NCBI GenBank assembly: GCA_963674475.2
Contig: CAXXFQ010000009.1
Span: 124,001 to 188,000 of the forward strand
Length of the DNA stretch: 64,000 bases
Reading direction: 5' to 3'
DNA from: CAXXFQ01 sp963674475
Lineage (GTDB): Bacteria; Planctomycetota; Planctomycetia; Pirellulales; Thermoguttaceae
Below, piece by piece: positions 1 through 8,729 of this stretch; position 1 is the first letter of the stretch, and every line of letters starts with the position of its first letter. Made by a program: the position numbers and the translations under genes. The notes under the pieces are model-generated. The model worked only from the letters and a program-made list of their open reading frames with translations. It searched no databases and was not told the origin of the DNA.

Positions 1-169
1 TGTTGGTAAACGTGACGGCCAGAATCCGGTCGGGGGCCGTGCCGTGTCGGATCAGGTTGACGATCCGGTGCATGACGACGCGCGTTTTCCCGGTTCCGGC
101 ACCGGCCAAGACGAGCAGGGGACCGGAGCGGGTTTCGACGGCTTCGTGTTGGGCCGGATTAAGCGACAT
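1..169 (-). CDS. UvrD/PcrA-type DNA helicase, N-terminus only (runs off the left edge)
   Basis: The reverse strand from 169 encodes 56 residues beginning MSLNPAQHEAVE. The helicase Q motif (LNPAQ, residues 3-7) is followed by the Walker A box AGAGTGKTR and then ILAVTFTN, which is motif Ia of superfamily 1 helicases. The family unwinds DNA with ATP in repair and replication restart. Only the first tenth or so of the protein lies in the window, so UvrD, PcrA and Rep cannot be told apart. The ATG at 169-167 has no clear Shine-Dalgarno sequence; an A/G-rich tract and a repeat element lie directly upstream. Confidence 0.85.
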   Translation of the reverse strand, partial: MSLNPAQHEAVETRSGPLLVLAGAGTGKTRVVMHRIVNLIRHGTAPDRILAVTFTN

Positions 170-235
170 GGCAACCAAAAAAAGGAGAAACAAAAACACA
201 AACAAAACAAAAAGCAAGAAAAAGAAAAAACAAAA

Positions 236-355
236 AGAGGGATTGCAAAGCAAGCCCGGTCCAAAAAGTTTTTGGAAAGGAGTTTGAGGAAAACCTATTT
301 TCAAAATGGTTTTCCTCATTCCAAAAAAACACAGGTGACGGCCCCGGCCGTCACA
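236..355 (+). repeat. R repeat, copy A (three hairpins)
   Basis: Hairpin 1 at 239-257 pairs GGGATTGC with GCAAGCCC (one mismatch). An AAAAAGTTTTT palindrome lies at 263-273. Hairpin 2, roughly 285-318, pairs GAGGAAAACC with GGTTTTCCTC. Hairpin 3, about 334-354, pairs GTGACGGCC with GGCCGTCAC. The same order occurs in the other copies. This copy points away from the start of the helicase gene. Confidence 0.85.
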
Positions 356-534
356 CCTTTTTCGTTAGATAACCAATCCCCCCTCCATCGTCCTCCACCA
401 CTTCACAATACCCCGAACCGTCCGCTTGAAAAAACACAACAACGAATTGCCCGCCAAACAATATCAAAACAAGGTTCTGCCACCAGCGTGAAAAAATAAG
501 CGTTCTCGCTTTGATACGCGTCAAGAAGAAAAAA

Positions 535-655
535 GGAGCGACAGCCTACGGCCGTCGCCAGTATTTTTGGCATGAGGGGAAACATTTTGAAAATTGTTTC
601 CCCACATACTCCCCTTCAAAAACTTTTTGGACCGGGCTTGCTTTGCAATCCCTCT
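535..655 (-). repeat. R repeat, copy B (reverse orientation)
   Basis: Read on the minus strand, the order is hairpin 1 (about 634-652), the AAAAAGTTTTT palindrome, hairpin 2 (about 576-606) and a weaker GGCGAC/GTCGCT hairpin 3. It shares with copy A the same mismatch in hairpin 1, which suggests that A and B arose together or were homogenised. Its hairpin-1 end faces the ndk stop codon about 47 bases away. Confidence 0.85.
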
Positions 656-701
656 TTTTCTCTTCTTGTTTTCTTTTTCGTTTGGTTTTTATTTTCTCTC
701 T

Positions 702-1163
702 TTACTCTTCGGCTGCCGCACGCAACCACGGCCTCAACGTCGGCTCGTACGAATGAATCTCATCGTCCTCAAAGAAAATCCCAATCTCCCGCACCGCCGA
801 TTCCGGCCCGTCGGACGCGTGGACCAAGTTCATCTGACGACTCGAACTGAAATCGCCCCGGATCGTTCCGGCCAAGGCGTTGAGCCCATTGGTCGCGCCG
901 ACCATGTCGCGGACCACGCGGATCGCCTCAAGTCCTTCGACGACCATCGCAATCAGCGGACCGCCAGTGATAAATTTCTCAAGCTCCGGGTACCAATCCT
1001 TTTCGACGTGCTCGGCGTAGTGCCGTTGGGCCAACTCGGGCGTGACCCGCATCAGTTTCATCGCGATCAGGTTGAGGCCTTTATCCTCCAGGCGGGCGAT
1101 CACCCGACCCAACAGCCGACGTTGCACACAATCCGGTTTGAGAAGAACGAGCGTTTGTTCCAT
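702..1163 (-). CDS. ndk: Nucleoside diphosphate kinase
   Basis: This 153-residue protein, a normal length for the family, transfers the gamma-phosphate of ATP to nucleoside diphosphates through a phosphohistidine. The start LVLLKPDCVQR is the typical first strand. The active-site segment NLVHASDGPESA places the catalytic histidine at residue 115. The usual serine after HASD is glycine here, a tolerated variant. The C-terminal 15 residues extend the usual end. It is cytoplasmic and appears to be transcribed alone, with an R repeat downstream. Confidence 0.97.
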   Translation of the reverse strand: MEQTLVLLKPDCVQRRLLGRVIARLEDKGLNLIAMKLMRVTPELAQRHYAEHVEKDWYPELEKFITGGPLIAMVVEGLEAIRVVRDMVGATNGLNALAGTIRGDFSSSRQMNLVHASDGPESAVREIGIFFEDDEIHSYEPTLRPWLRAAAEE

Positions 1164-1544
1164 GGTGAGTTATCCAATTTCTTGCTTTTAAAAAGATCGA
1201 TTCAATAGCGAAACTTATCGGCCGACAGTGAAACCCGAGATTGTAAAAAAAACGGGCCCTTTTCTCAACAGACGCCCGGCCTGTTTTTTGGCGTCGCCTG
1301 AGCCAGACATCCCCCCACTGCCAAACGAAAAGACCCATGAAACCCCCTGTAAACCGAAGGTTTACTCCACCAGAGAATGGAAAAGTGGCCTTTTCTTCAA
1401 AAAAATAAGTCTTCGCTTTTTCATTCTCACAGGCTACCTCGTTTCCAAAGGTAGACTCATTTTACCGTATAAAAACGAAAAAAGCGGGAAAAACCCTTTT
1501 GAAGGATTCCCCCCGCTTTCTGTCCAGTCGTTGGATATTTCCTC
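1164..1544. other. Intergenic region upstream of ndk
   Basis: This 381-base gap holds the terminator of the FHA gene at 1478-1520 and the presumed ndk promoter near 1170-1230. No gene is supported. The AT-rich stretch 1390-1480 has only a frame without recognisable features. Confidence 0.6.
1478..1520 (-). terminator. Rho-independent terminator of the FHA-domain gene
   Basis: On the minus strand the arms AAAGCGGG (1519-1512) and CCCGCTTT (1488-1481) form a perfect stem, followed by a T run. It lies 25 bases after the FHA gene stop codon. Confidence 0.8.
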
Positions 1545-2042
1545 TTAGAGCGGCCGATTTGGGTCGCGGAAATTGTCATCGGTTTGACTGGTGATGTCGT
1601 AACGACTTCGCTGATCCGGATCTGATTTGCCCGAACCGGATTTGGAAGAAGGACGACTTCGAAACAGCTTTTGAAGCCCGGCCCGTTCGAGCAACGATTT
1701 CTGGAAGATCTGGCTCTCATACTCGTCGGCAGGCGGCGGGCCCGTTGCGCCAAGCTCCTGCGGCGAGTAGACCACCCGATACTTGTGCTTGGCGACCGAA
1801 AGAACGTCGCCCGGATCGAGCCGTTTTTCGGTCACCCGTTGGTCGTTCACCTTCACTCCGTTTCGACTACCCCGATCTTGAACAAACCAGTAGCCCGACT
1901 GGACATACAACTGACAATGTTGACCAGAGACATTACTGAAGCGAAGCACGATATCGCAGCTTTCACGTCTTCCGATCGAAAGATCCTGTTTCATAAGGGG
2001 TATGGAATCCCCTCCTCCGAGGGGAGCTAATTCTCCGTACAT
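1545..2042 (-). CDS. FHA-domain protein
   Basis: This 165-residue protein has a forkhead-associated domain in residues 1-95 with all binding signatures: GR at 24-25, SGQH at 39-42 and the SRNG turn. FHA domains bind phosphothreonine peptides and usually accompany Ser/Thr kinases, though no kinase lies nearby. The last 60 residues are polar, low in complexity and probably disordered. The ATG at 2042 is preferred over an in-frame start 36 codons upstream because the FHA fold begins here and GAGGCG lies just upstream. Its partner is unknown. Confidence 0.85.
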   Translation of the reverse strand: MYGELAPLGGGDSIPLMKQDLSIGRRESCDIVLRFSNVSGQHCQLYVQSGYWFVQDRGSRNGVKVNDQRVTEKRLDPGDVLSVAKHKYRVVYSPQELGATGPPPADEYESQIFQKSLLERAGLQKLFRSRPSSKSGSGKSDPDQRSRYDITSQTDDNFRDPNRPL

Positions 2043-2255
2043 GGTCGCCTCTTGTCTCCGGTAACCAAAATATCTATGGTAGGTGGGATGAACTAATGTG
2101 TGGGGGGGAGAGAGATCGGGGGGTCGAGTTGTCCTTCTCCTCGCCGACACGACTTTCCTTAAGTCGCTATAATGCCCATATTAACATGGGGCCGCCGTAA
2201 AATAAAGCTGGGGGAAGCTCCCCCCCGGATTTTCTTATTTTAGACAGGTTTTCCT

Positions 2256-3239
2256 TTGACGTCAACGAATTTGCGCCCAAGCGGTCCTGAACCGAGCTGG
2301 AAAGCGGCCGGTCTGCGTTATAACCGGTTCGGTTTCTTTCTGAAACAAAAGTTTGGCGCGCGGGTCTGGAAGGTAAGCGTCGACGCCGGCTTGGGTTGCC
2401 CGAATCGGGACGGAACGATCTCGACCGGCGGATGCCGCTTCTGCAACGCGACCAGTTTCAGCCCGAGTCGTCGTCAGCGTGACGACAAAGGACCCCGACT
2501 CCGCTCGATCGGGGAACAGCTCGATCTGGGAATGCGCAACCTGAAACTCCGATATCCGGCCGATCACTTTTTGGCCTATTTCCAACCGGAAACCAACACC
2601 TACGGCCCCGTCGCGCAGTTGGAAAAGTTGTACCGCGAGGCAACCGAACACCCGTCGATCGTGGGACTTGCCGTCGGAACCCGCCCCGACTGCGTTCCGA
2701 CCGAGGTGGCCGATCTGCTTGCCGAGATGAACCGGTCGACTTGGGTCAGTGTCGAACTGGGGCTTCAGACGATACACAACCGGACGTTGGACTGGCTCGA
2801 GCGGGGACACCGGGTCGAGGCGTTTTACGAAGCGTTCGCCCGACTGAAAAAGCGGGGACTGCACGTCGGGGTCCATCTGATCTTCGGTCTGCCCGGGGAA
2901 ACCCACGCCGATCGGCTCGAGACGATCGACCGGTTGGCCACTCTCGGAGTCGACACGGTCAAATTCCACCATCTGTATGCCGTTCATGGGACCCGATTGG
3001 CCGACGACTACCGGGCCGGACGGGTCGAGTTGCCCGCGCGGGACGAGTATGTCGATTGGGTCGTCGAGGCGATCCAGCGGCTCCCGGCCCATTGCACAAT
3101 CGACCGGCTCTCGGGCGACGCCCCGGCGGAATATCTGGTCGCGCCCGACTGGTCGCTCAAAAAAGGGGCGGTCCGGGCCCAGATCGAAGCCGAACTCCAA
3201 CGTCGCAACCTCTGGCAAGGCAGCTGCTTGGGGCAATAA
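2256..3239 (+). CDS. Radical SAM protein of the YhcC/TIGR01212 family
   Basis: This 327-residue protein has the family signature GCPNRDGTISTGGCRFCN, with C48, C60 and C63 as presumed ligands of the [4Fe-4S] cluster that cleaves S-adenosylmethionine. The following barrel motifs (YFQPETNTY, VGTRPDC, SVELGLQT, HLIFGLPGE) fit the same family. The substrate is unknown to me. The likely start is TTG at 2256, since no ATG exists before the conserved YNRFGFFLKQKFG segment; the start is therefore uncertain. It stands alone on the plus strand. Confidence 0.9.
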   Translation: MTSTNLRPSGPEPSWKAAGLRYNRFGFFLKQKFGARVWKVSVDAGLGCPNRDGTISTGGCRFCNATSFSPSRRQRDDKGPRLRSIGEQLDLGMRNLKLRYPADHFLAYFQPETNTYGPVAQLEKLYREATEHPSIVGLAVGTRPDCVPTEVADLLAEMNRSTWVSVELGLQTIHNRTLDWLERGHRVEAFYEAFARLKKRGLHVGVHLIFGLPGETHADRLETIDRLATLGVDTVKFHHLYAVHGTRLADDYRAGRVELPARDEYVDWVVEAIQRLPAHCTIDRLSGDAPAEYLVAPDWSLKKGAVRAQIEAELQRRNLWQGSCLGQ

Positions 3240-3392
3240 ACGGTCCTTGAGGTCGGCCTTCCGCCGTCGAATCGACGGGAAAATCGACCTTGACGCCGGT
3301 CGGCCGATTTTGGTATTCCAACGCCGTTTGTCGGATGAAAAAAGGGGAAAGTCCTTTTCTCATAGGGTACCAAAAGGCGTCAGGCGATTTCG

Positions 3393-4526
3393 ATGCGAAC
3401 CATCCTTGGACTTCTATTGACGATAGCAACGCTGGGAGTTGCCACCGGGCAGAACATCCAGATTCCGCCGCCCGCGACGCCGCCCATTGGCACGCCGTCT
3501 GTCGGCACGCCGTCCGTAGGCACGCCGTTTTCTCCCGCCGAGGCGCCGGTGATACCCGGCCCGCTTGCCTCTCCGGCAACGACGCAACCGATCATGCCCC
3601 CCGGGCCGACGTGGGACCCCTACGCACCGCCCGGCACGTTGCCTCCGCCGCCGCTGATTCCCGACAGCGCGTTCGCCACGGCACCGATCATCGGAACCGG
3701 CGCGGTGGCCATCCCAATGCAACGATTCTTGAGCGAGTTGCGACTGGACTATTATTACCTGGCCTCACGAGGCAGTAAAAAGTTTGGCGTCAACACGCTC
3801 GACCTGAGCGCGACTTTCGCGTTCCCCTTTTTGTGGAACCCGGAAACGCCCATCAAGGTAACGCCCGGCTTTACCTTCAATTGGTGGGAAGGCCCCACCG
3901 GCTCCGGGATACCGAACGGCACGATTCTCGATTACCTCCCGCCGCGGGTCTACGACGCCTACCTGAGTACCGGCTGGACGCCCCAGCTCAACAGCTACAT
4001 CGGCGGCGACCTGGGCGTGACGGTCGGGGTCTATTCCGATATGCGCAAGGTGAGTACCGAATCAATCCGGGTCACCGGCCACGGACTTTTTATCCTGTCG
4101 ATCAACGACAAGTTCCAGGTCAAGGCCGGGATGGCCTACTATGATCGGGTCCGTGTGAAAATCATGCCGGCAGGTGGCGTCGTCTGGAGTCCCAACGCCG
4201 ATACGCGGTTCGACATCCTCTTCCCCAACCCGATGATCGCCCGTCGCTTGATCTCGACCGGCACGGCCGAATGGTGGCTTTATTGTCGTGGGGAATACGG
4301 CGGCGGCTCTTGGTTTGTTGCCCCTTCGGGCGGACCGGGCGATGCCGAAATGATCGACTACAACGATATCAGAATATCCCTCGGGTTGGAATGCAATCGG
4401 GAAAACCGGCTCAGCGGCATGGTCGAGCTGGGCATCTCCTGTGCGCGTGAGTTGATCGCCAAAGAAACCTGGACCGTGTACCATCCGAGTACCACCCTGT
4501 TTATCCGGGCCGGGCTGGTCTACTGA
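3393..4526 (+). CDS. Exported outer-membrane barrel-like protein (paralog 1)
   Basis: This 377-residue protein starts with a signal peptide (residues 1-19), then a proline-rich segment (about 24-100) containing a GTPSV-type repeat. The rest alternates hydrophobic and polar residues with many aromatic residues and ends in FIRAGLVY, typical of an outer-membrane beta barrel. Shared segments with the next gene (PPRxYDAY, RxTGHG, PxxIARR) show common descent. It resembles a planctomycete barrel family I would tentatively call DUF6268. Function is unknown. Confidence 0.75.
   Translation: MRTILGLLLTIATLGVATGQNIQIPPPATPPIGTPSVGTPSVGTPFSPAEAPVIPGPLASPATTQPIMPPGPTWDPYAPPGTLPPPPLIPDSAFATAPIIGTGAVAIPMQRFLSELRLDYYYLASRGSKKFGVNTLDLSATFAFPFLWNPETPIKVTPGFTFNWWEGPTGSGIPNGTILDYLPPRVYDAYLSTGWTPQLNSYIGGDLGVTVGVYSDMRKVSTESIRVTGHGLFILSINDKFQVKAGMAYYDRVRVKIMPAGGVVWSPNADTRFDILFPNPMIARRLISTGTAEWWLYCRGEYGGGSWFVAPSGGPGDAEMIDYNDIRISLGLECNRENRLSGMVELGISCARELIAKETWTVYHPSTTLFIRAGLVY
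3489..3528 (+). repeat. 15-bp tandem repeat inside the barrel gene
   Basis: The core GGCACGCCGT recurs at 3489, 3504 and 3519, encoding a repeated GTP(S/F) motif in the proline-rich segment. Copy number could vary by slippage without a frameshift because the unit is 15 bases. Confidence 0.8.
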
Positions 4527-4662
4527 TCCGCGCTGCATGAACCGAAACCCTTTTTTCATTGCCCTTTGTCATTCGGTGAAAATCGCCCGCAATTGCCCGC
4601 AATCGCGCGCCTTGCGACCATTGAATCAAGTTCGTCAGATCCATAAACGGCTACCCAAACGC

Positions 4663-5760
4663 ATGACCCTGAATCGTCTTTTTCTATTGATACCCTTGCT
4701 TGCTTACACGGCTTGTCCGGCGTTCGGCTCGGAGTTGGTCCGGCTGCCGAGCGTCATGCCGCCGAGTCAACCGACCGTGCTGTTGGCGTCGAACCCGGAA
4801 ACGACGGTCGAGCCGCTCCCGAATGTCTATCGAACGCTCCCGCCGCCGGAGGTTTCGGTCCAGTTGGTCGAGTCGCCCCCTTCGCCGAACCAAACAACCG
4901 TCACGCTTGAAGACGGCCAGTCGACCGTCACGGTGAAAGAAGAGATTTGGGAACGGCCCGTCGACGCGCGAAACGGCTTTTTTCAACAGCTGAACTTCTC
5001 GGCCGCCTGGCTGCCCAGCGGTCGAGGGGCCAACGATTTCGGGTTTACCGATTTGCAACTGCGTGGCGCGTTTGTCCTGCCGTTTCCGACCCGTCGTCAT
5101 CCGCTGATGCTCCGCCCGGGCTTCACGGTCCATTATCTCGACGGCCCCCAAAGCGACGACCTGCCGCCACGGCTTTACGACGCCTATTGCCAGTTTCGCT
5201 GGCTGCACAAAATCAATCCGCGTTGGACGGCCGACCTTTCGATAACGCCGACCGTCAGCAGCGACTTCGAACAAGAACAAGCCGACGCGCTTCGGTGGAC
5301 CGGTCACGGCGCGGCAATGTTCGAGTGGACCGATACGTTCGACCTGGCCATGGGGGTCGCGTATCTTGATTCCGACATCATCAATATCCTCCCGTTCGTC
5401 GGCTTCATCTGGAAACCGAGTGACGACTTGGAAATTCAAGCGATGATGCCGCGACCGTCGATCGCGCGACGGATCTACTGGCACGGGGCGCTCGGCGACG
5501 AGGTGCAAGACTGGCTCTATATCGCCGGGGAACTCGGCAGCGGCAAGTGGGCTATCAAGCGACCCGAGACGGGCATCAACGATGTCATCTCCTATATCGA
5601 TTACCGGCTGGTCCTCGGCCTCGAGCGACGGGCCCTGTTCCAGTTGGACTACCGGGTCGAGCTGGCCTACGTCTTCGGACGCAAGCTCGAAAGCGAAGTC
5701 GGCTTCCCCGATATCGAACCCAACGACACGCTGATGCTCCGCATTGCGACAACCTACTAG
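4663..5760 (+). CDS. Exported outer-membrane barrel-like protein (paralog 2)
   Basis: This 365-residue protein begins with a signal peptide (MTLNRLFLLIPLLAYTACPA). A variable, Ser/Pro-rich segment covers about residues 24-105, followed by barrel-like sequence ending in LMLRIATTY. Residues from PPRLYDAY to the C-terminus align with the preceding gene, so the two are a tandem duplication that has diverged strongly. The ATG at 4663 was chosen over one at 4537 because a signal peptide starts exactly there. Probably co-expressed with its neighbour; function unknown. Confidence 0.75.
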   Translation: MTLNRLFLLIPLLAYTACPAFGSELVRLPSVMPPSQPTVLLASNPETTVEPLPNVYRTLPPPEVSVQLVESPPSPNQTTVTLEDGQSTVTVKEEIWERPVDARNGFFQQLNFSAAWLPSGRGANDFGFTDLQLRGAFVLPFPTRRHPLMLRPGFTVHYLDGPQSDDLPPRLYDAYCQFRWLHKINPRWTADLSITPTVSSDFEQEQADALRWTGHGAAMFEWTDTFDLAMGVAYLDSDIINILPFVGFIWKPSDDLEIQAMMPRPSIARRIYWHGALGDEVQDWLYIAGELGSGKWAIKRPETGINDVISYIDYRLVLGLERRALFQLDYRVELAYVFGRKLESEVGFPDIEPNDTLMLRIATTY

Positions 5761-6234
5761 ACTTTGCCTGGATTTGAAAAGTCTGTCGGGCCCTTTTCGC
5801 CGCTTGAAGCCCGACATTTTGCGTTTTTGGACACCACCTAAGTCCGGAGACACCCGCCCCCTCTTGAGATCGACGGCCCGATTCGGCGAAAGCTTTTGCG
5901 GAATCGGACCGTTTTTTTCGGCCAACACGTCGCCGGCTCGTATAATTGGATAACTGTTGAGTGGACAAAATCGGGCCCTGCTTTAGCTGAAGCCGCCACC
6001 GGTAAACAGATAACCTCCCCCTAATTAAAACCTACCCACCCGATTCGGGCCTTGCCGACGACCCACGGTTGTGGCATGCTAGAGGTTTGACTCTCTAGAC
6101 ATATACCCCGAATGGGGGTTTATTTAACCATATAAACCACCATATAGAAGGGTATTCGGGCCGAGGACCCGTCGGGGGGAAACAATCGGAGAAGAAAAAT
6201 ACCCCAATATTTTGGGTAAACCGGAGCAAACAGG
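5761..6234. other. Intergenic region upstream of nifU
   Basis: This 474-base gap has no supported gene. Close to nifU it holds two small inverted repeats: CTAGAG/CTCTAG (6079-6098) and ACCCC/GGGGT (6105-6119). Either could be an operator or a leader hairpin for nifU-nifS. I could not match either to a known IscR or SufR site. Confidence 0.5.
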
Positions 6235-7266
6235 ATGGTTTGGGAATATAGCGAAAAAACAAAACAACTGTTCATGGACGCCATCCACGGCAAGAAGGGA
6301 ACCCATTTGGGCGAAATCCCCGACCCGGACGGGATGGGCGAACACGGTTCGATCGCCTGTGGCGATGCGTTGCGTTTCACCTTTCGAGTAAAAAAACATC
6401 CGACCGACCCGACCCAAGACCGGATCGTCGACGCAAAGTACCTGACCTTTGGCTGCACCTCGGCAATCGCCTCGTCCGAAGCGCTCTGCGCGATCATCGA
6501 ACACGGGAACTTCACGCCGATCGAAGCGCTGAAGATACGGAACCAGGACATTGTCGAATTCCTGGGCGGTCTGCCCGATCAAAAGATCCACTGCTCGGTC
6601 ATGGGGGCCGAAGCACTCGAGTCGGCCGTCTTCAACTGGGCCCAACTTCGAGGCGTCGATCTGAACCAACTCGGGGTCGATATTCACGAAGACGAAAAGG
6701 AAGAAGGCCGGATCGTCTGTAAATGTTTCTCGCTGACCGAGCCCTATTTGAAACGGAAGATCAAAGAGCTGGGACTCAAGACGATTCCCGAAATCACCGG
6801 GGCACTGAAAGCGGGCGGCGCCTGCATGTCGTGCCATCACAAGCCGGGCGGCCTGCAAGATCTGTTGGACGAGGTCTGGGGACGCGCGGGCGTGGCGTCG
6901 GAAGCGACCACTTCGCCGTCGAAATCCGCCTTCACCATTCTCCCTTCGTTTAACGGCCCCGCGCCCAATAGCGGCCCCGCGTCCGGGCCGGTCGAAACGG
7001 CCGAACTGCCTGCGACCGGTACCCAGGAACTCTCGCCGTACCAGTTCGCCAAAAAGGTCGAAAAGGTCTTTGAAGAGTACATTCGGCCCATACTGGTCCA
7101 AGACGGCGGCGATGTCGAAATCATCGACATCAAAGGAACAATCGTCTACTGTCGGTTCCAAGGGGCCTGTGCCGGATGTCCCAGCGCGATTCAAACGATG
7201 AAAATGATGATCGAACCGCACCTGAAAGATATGGTCAACGAACATATTCGAGTGGTCGAAGTCTAA
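6235..7266 (+). CDS. nifU: NifU, three-domain Fe-S cluster scaffold
   Basis: This 343-residue protein has the full NifU architecture. Residues 1-140 are an IscU-type scaffold with ligands C42, D44, C74 and C120. Residues 158-210 are the BFD-like [2Fe-2S] domain with C162, C164, C197 and C200. A linker rich in Pro/Ser (about 220-265) leads to the C-terminal NFU domain with C312 and C315 in GACAGCPSA. It assembles Fe-S clusters from the sulfur supplied by NifS, whose gene lies 43 bases downstream. The full-length form is classically linked to nitrogenase but also serves as the general system in several anaerobes; no nif structural genes are visible here. Confidence 0.96.
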   Translation: MVWEYSEKTKQLFMDAIHGKKGTHLGEIPDPDGMGEHGSIACGDALRFTFRVKKHPTDPTQDRIVDAKYLTFGCTSAIASSEALCAIIEHGNFTPIEALKIRNQDIVEFLGGLPDQKIHCSVMGAEALESAVFNWAQLRGVDLNQLGVDIHEDEKEEGRIVCKCFSLTEPYLKRKIKELGLKTIPEITGALKAGGACMSCHHKPGGLQDLLDEVWGRAGVASEATTSPSKSAFTILPSFNGPAPNSGPASGPVETAELPATGTQELSPYQFAKKVEKVFEEYIRPILVQDGGDVEIIDIKGTIVYCRFQGACAGCPSAIQTMKMMIEPHLKDMVNEHIRVVEV

Positions 7267-7309
7267 GAAGAAGACAGACCGTTTTTTCACACAAGAAACC
7301 GATGGTTCC

Positions 7310-8557
7310 ATGAAACCAATCATCTACGCCGATAATAACGCGACGACGCGGATCGCCCCGGAAGTGTTCGAGGCGATGGTCCCGTTTCTGACCGAGAACT
7401 ACTTCAACCCCAGCTCGATGTACGAAGCGGCCCGTCCGGCGGCCCACGCGATCGCCGAAGCGCGTCGAACCGTGGCCCGTCACTTAGGCGGTGTCGAGCC
7501 AGACGAAATCCTCTTCACCAGCTGTGCGACCGAGAGCAACAACATGGCGCTCTATGGGACGCTCAAGGCACTGTCTCGCCAGGCCCCCGAGCGTCGCCAT
7601 ATTATCACCACGGCGGTCGAACACCCGGCCGTGTTGGAGGTGGTCCAAGATCTGGCACGCGACGGCTACGAGGTCACGTTCCTGCCGGTCGACCGATCGG
7701 GCCAGATCGATATCGCCGACTATATCAAGGCCCTGCGACACGACACGGCCCTGGTCTCGATCATGCACGCCAACAACGAATCGGGCGTTCTGTTTCCGAT
7801 CGACCAGCTCTCGCGAATCGCCAAGGAAACCGATCCGTCGATCCTCTTCCACACCGACGCGACCCAGACCATGAGCAAAATGCCGCTGGACCTCGTCGGC
7901 CCGCTGCGACACATCGACCTGCTTTCGTTCTCCGGCCACAAGCTCCACGCCCCCAAGGGAATCGGCACGTTATATATTCGACGGGGAACGCCCTGTCGCC
8001 CGTTTCTCGTCGGCGGTCATCAAGAGAGTGGACGCCGCGCGGGGACCGAAAACGTGGCCTTCATCGTCGGCCTGGCACGCGCTTTGGACCTGGCAGCCGA
8101 GACTCATAAGGTCGACATCCATCGGATCCGTGAATTCCGCGATCGGCTCGAAGCCAAATTGGCGCGACAGATTCCTTACCTGGAAATCAACGGGAAAGAG
8201 GCCCCGCGGATGGTCAACACGTCGAATCTGGCGTGTCACTATATCGAAGGAGAAGGAATCCTCTTCGGGTTGGACGAGGCGGGAATTTGCGCCTCCAGCG
8301 GTTCGGCCTGCACGTCCGGCTCGCTCGAGCCGTCACATGTCCTCTTGGCGATGCAGGTTCCCTTCACCGCGGTCCACGGCTCGCTCCGACTGAGTTTCAG
8401 CCGCTACACGACCCAAGCGGAAGTCGACCGGATCATCGAGGTCCTGCCGCAGGTGGTGTCCAATCTGCGTAAGATGTCTCCCTACTGGGATAACGAGAAG
8501 AACGGCCCGAGAGAAAACGTTTCGATCGAAGACCCGCGCGACGCGGCTCGAAAATAG
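7310..8557 (+). CDS. nifS: NifS-type cysteine desulfurase
   Basis: This 415-residue class V aminotransferase-fold enzyme takes sulfur from cysteine for cluster assembly on NifU. The pyridoxal phosphate lysine is K211 in SFSGHKLHAPKG, and the persulfide cysteine is C334 in SSGSACTSGS. The opening IIYADNNATTR and the HANNESG motif are typical. The C-terminal 25 residues are polar and not conserved. It forms an operon with nifU (43-base gap) and ends at the terminator 8650-8688. Confidence 0.96.
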   Translation: MKPIIYADNNATTRIAPEVFEAMVPFLTENYFNPSSMYEAARPAAHAIAEARRTVARHLGGVEPDEILFTSCATESNNMALYGTLKALSRQAPERRHIITTAVEHPAVLEVVQDLARDGYEVTFLPVDRSGQIDIADYIKALRHDTALVSIMHANNESGVLFPIDQLSRIAKETDPSILFHTDATQTMSKMPLDLVGPLRHIDLLSFSGHKLHAPKGIGTLYIRRGTPCRPFLVGGHQESGRRAGTENVAFIVGLARALDLAAETHKVDIHRIREFRDRLEAKLARQIPYLEINGKEAPRMVNTSNLACHYIEGEGILFGLDEAGICASSGSACTSGSLEPSHVLLAMQVPFTAVHGSLRLSFSRYTTQAEVDRIIEVLPQVVSNLRKMSPYWDNEKNGPRENVSIEDPRDAARK

Positions 8558-8649
8558 TGCGTCGCGCAGGAGGCCGATTCGCACGCTTCACCCGATCGAA
8601 AGCTTCCCCCCGTTTCTTCCTTGCAAGAGAGACCAATTGAAAAAGAAAA

Positions 8650-8688
8650 AGGCGACCTGCCAAACGGACGGGTCGCCTTCTTTTTTCG
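8650..8688. terminator. Bidirectional terminator between nifS and the pilM operon
   Basis: AAGGCGACC (8650-8658) pairs with GGTCGCCTT (8672-8680). A-rich and T-rich flanks lie on the two sides, so it can end nifS transcription on the plus strand and the 8730-14462 operon on the minus strand. Confidence 0.85.
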
Positions 8689-8729
8689 TGATGATCAGGA
8701 AGGTCGGCAGCCTGTTGAAAAACGGGCCG

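Larger units (their letters stand above)
236..655. mobile_element. Foldback (MITE- or REPIN-like) element, about 420 bp, no coding capacity
   Basis: Two R repeats in inverted orientation (236-355 and 535-655) bound a 180-base unique centre. The outermost motif on both sides is the GGGATTGC hairpin, so the pair looks like long terminal inverted repeats. Both ends share a purine-rich flank when read inward. A second element of nearly the same length and arrangement is at 61739-62161. No transposase is in the window. The mobile-element interpretation is an inference. Confidence 0.45.
170..701. other. Intergenic repeat island between the helicase gene and ndk
   Basis: This 532-base gap has no convincing gene. 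It holds an A/G-rich tract (about 178-236), an R repeat in forward orientation, about 180 bases of unique sequence and an R repeat in reverse orientation, followed by a pyrimidine-rich tract running to the ndk stop codon. Short open frames here have no recognisable protein features. Confidence 0.7.

Noticed and set aside
1228..1548. A 106-codon plus-strand frame between ndk and the FHA gene
   Set aside because: It runs through a terminator hairpin and has no ribosome-binding site or recognisable features.
6235..8557. Evidence for nitrogen fixation
   Set aside because: NifU and NifS are present, but no nifHDK or nifB genes are in the window, and these proteins also serve general Fe-S assembly in anaerobes.
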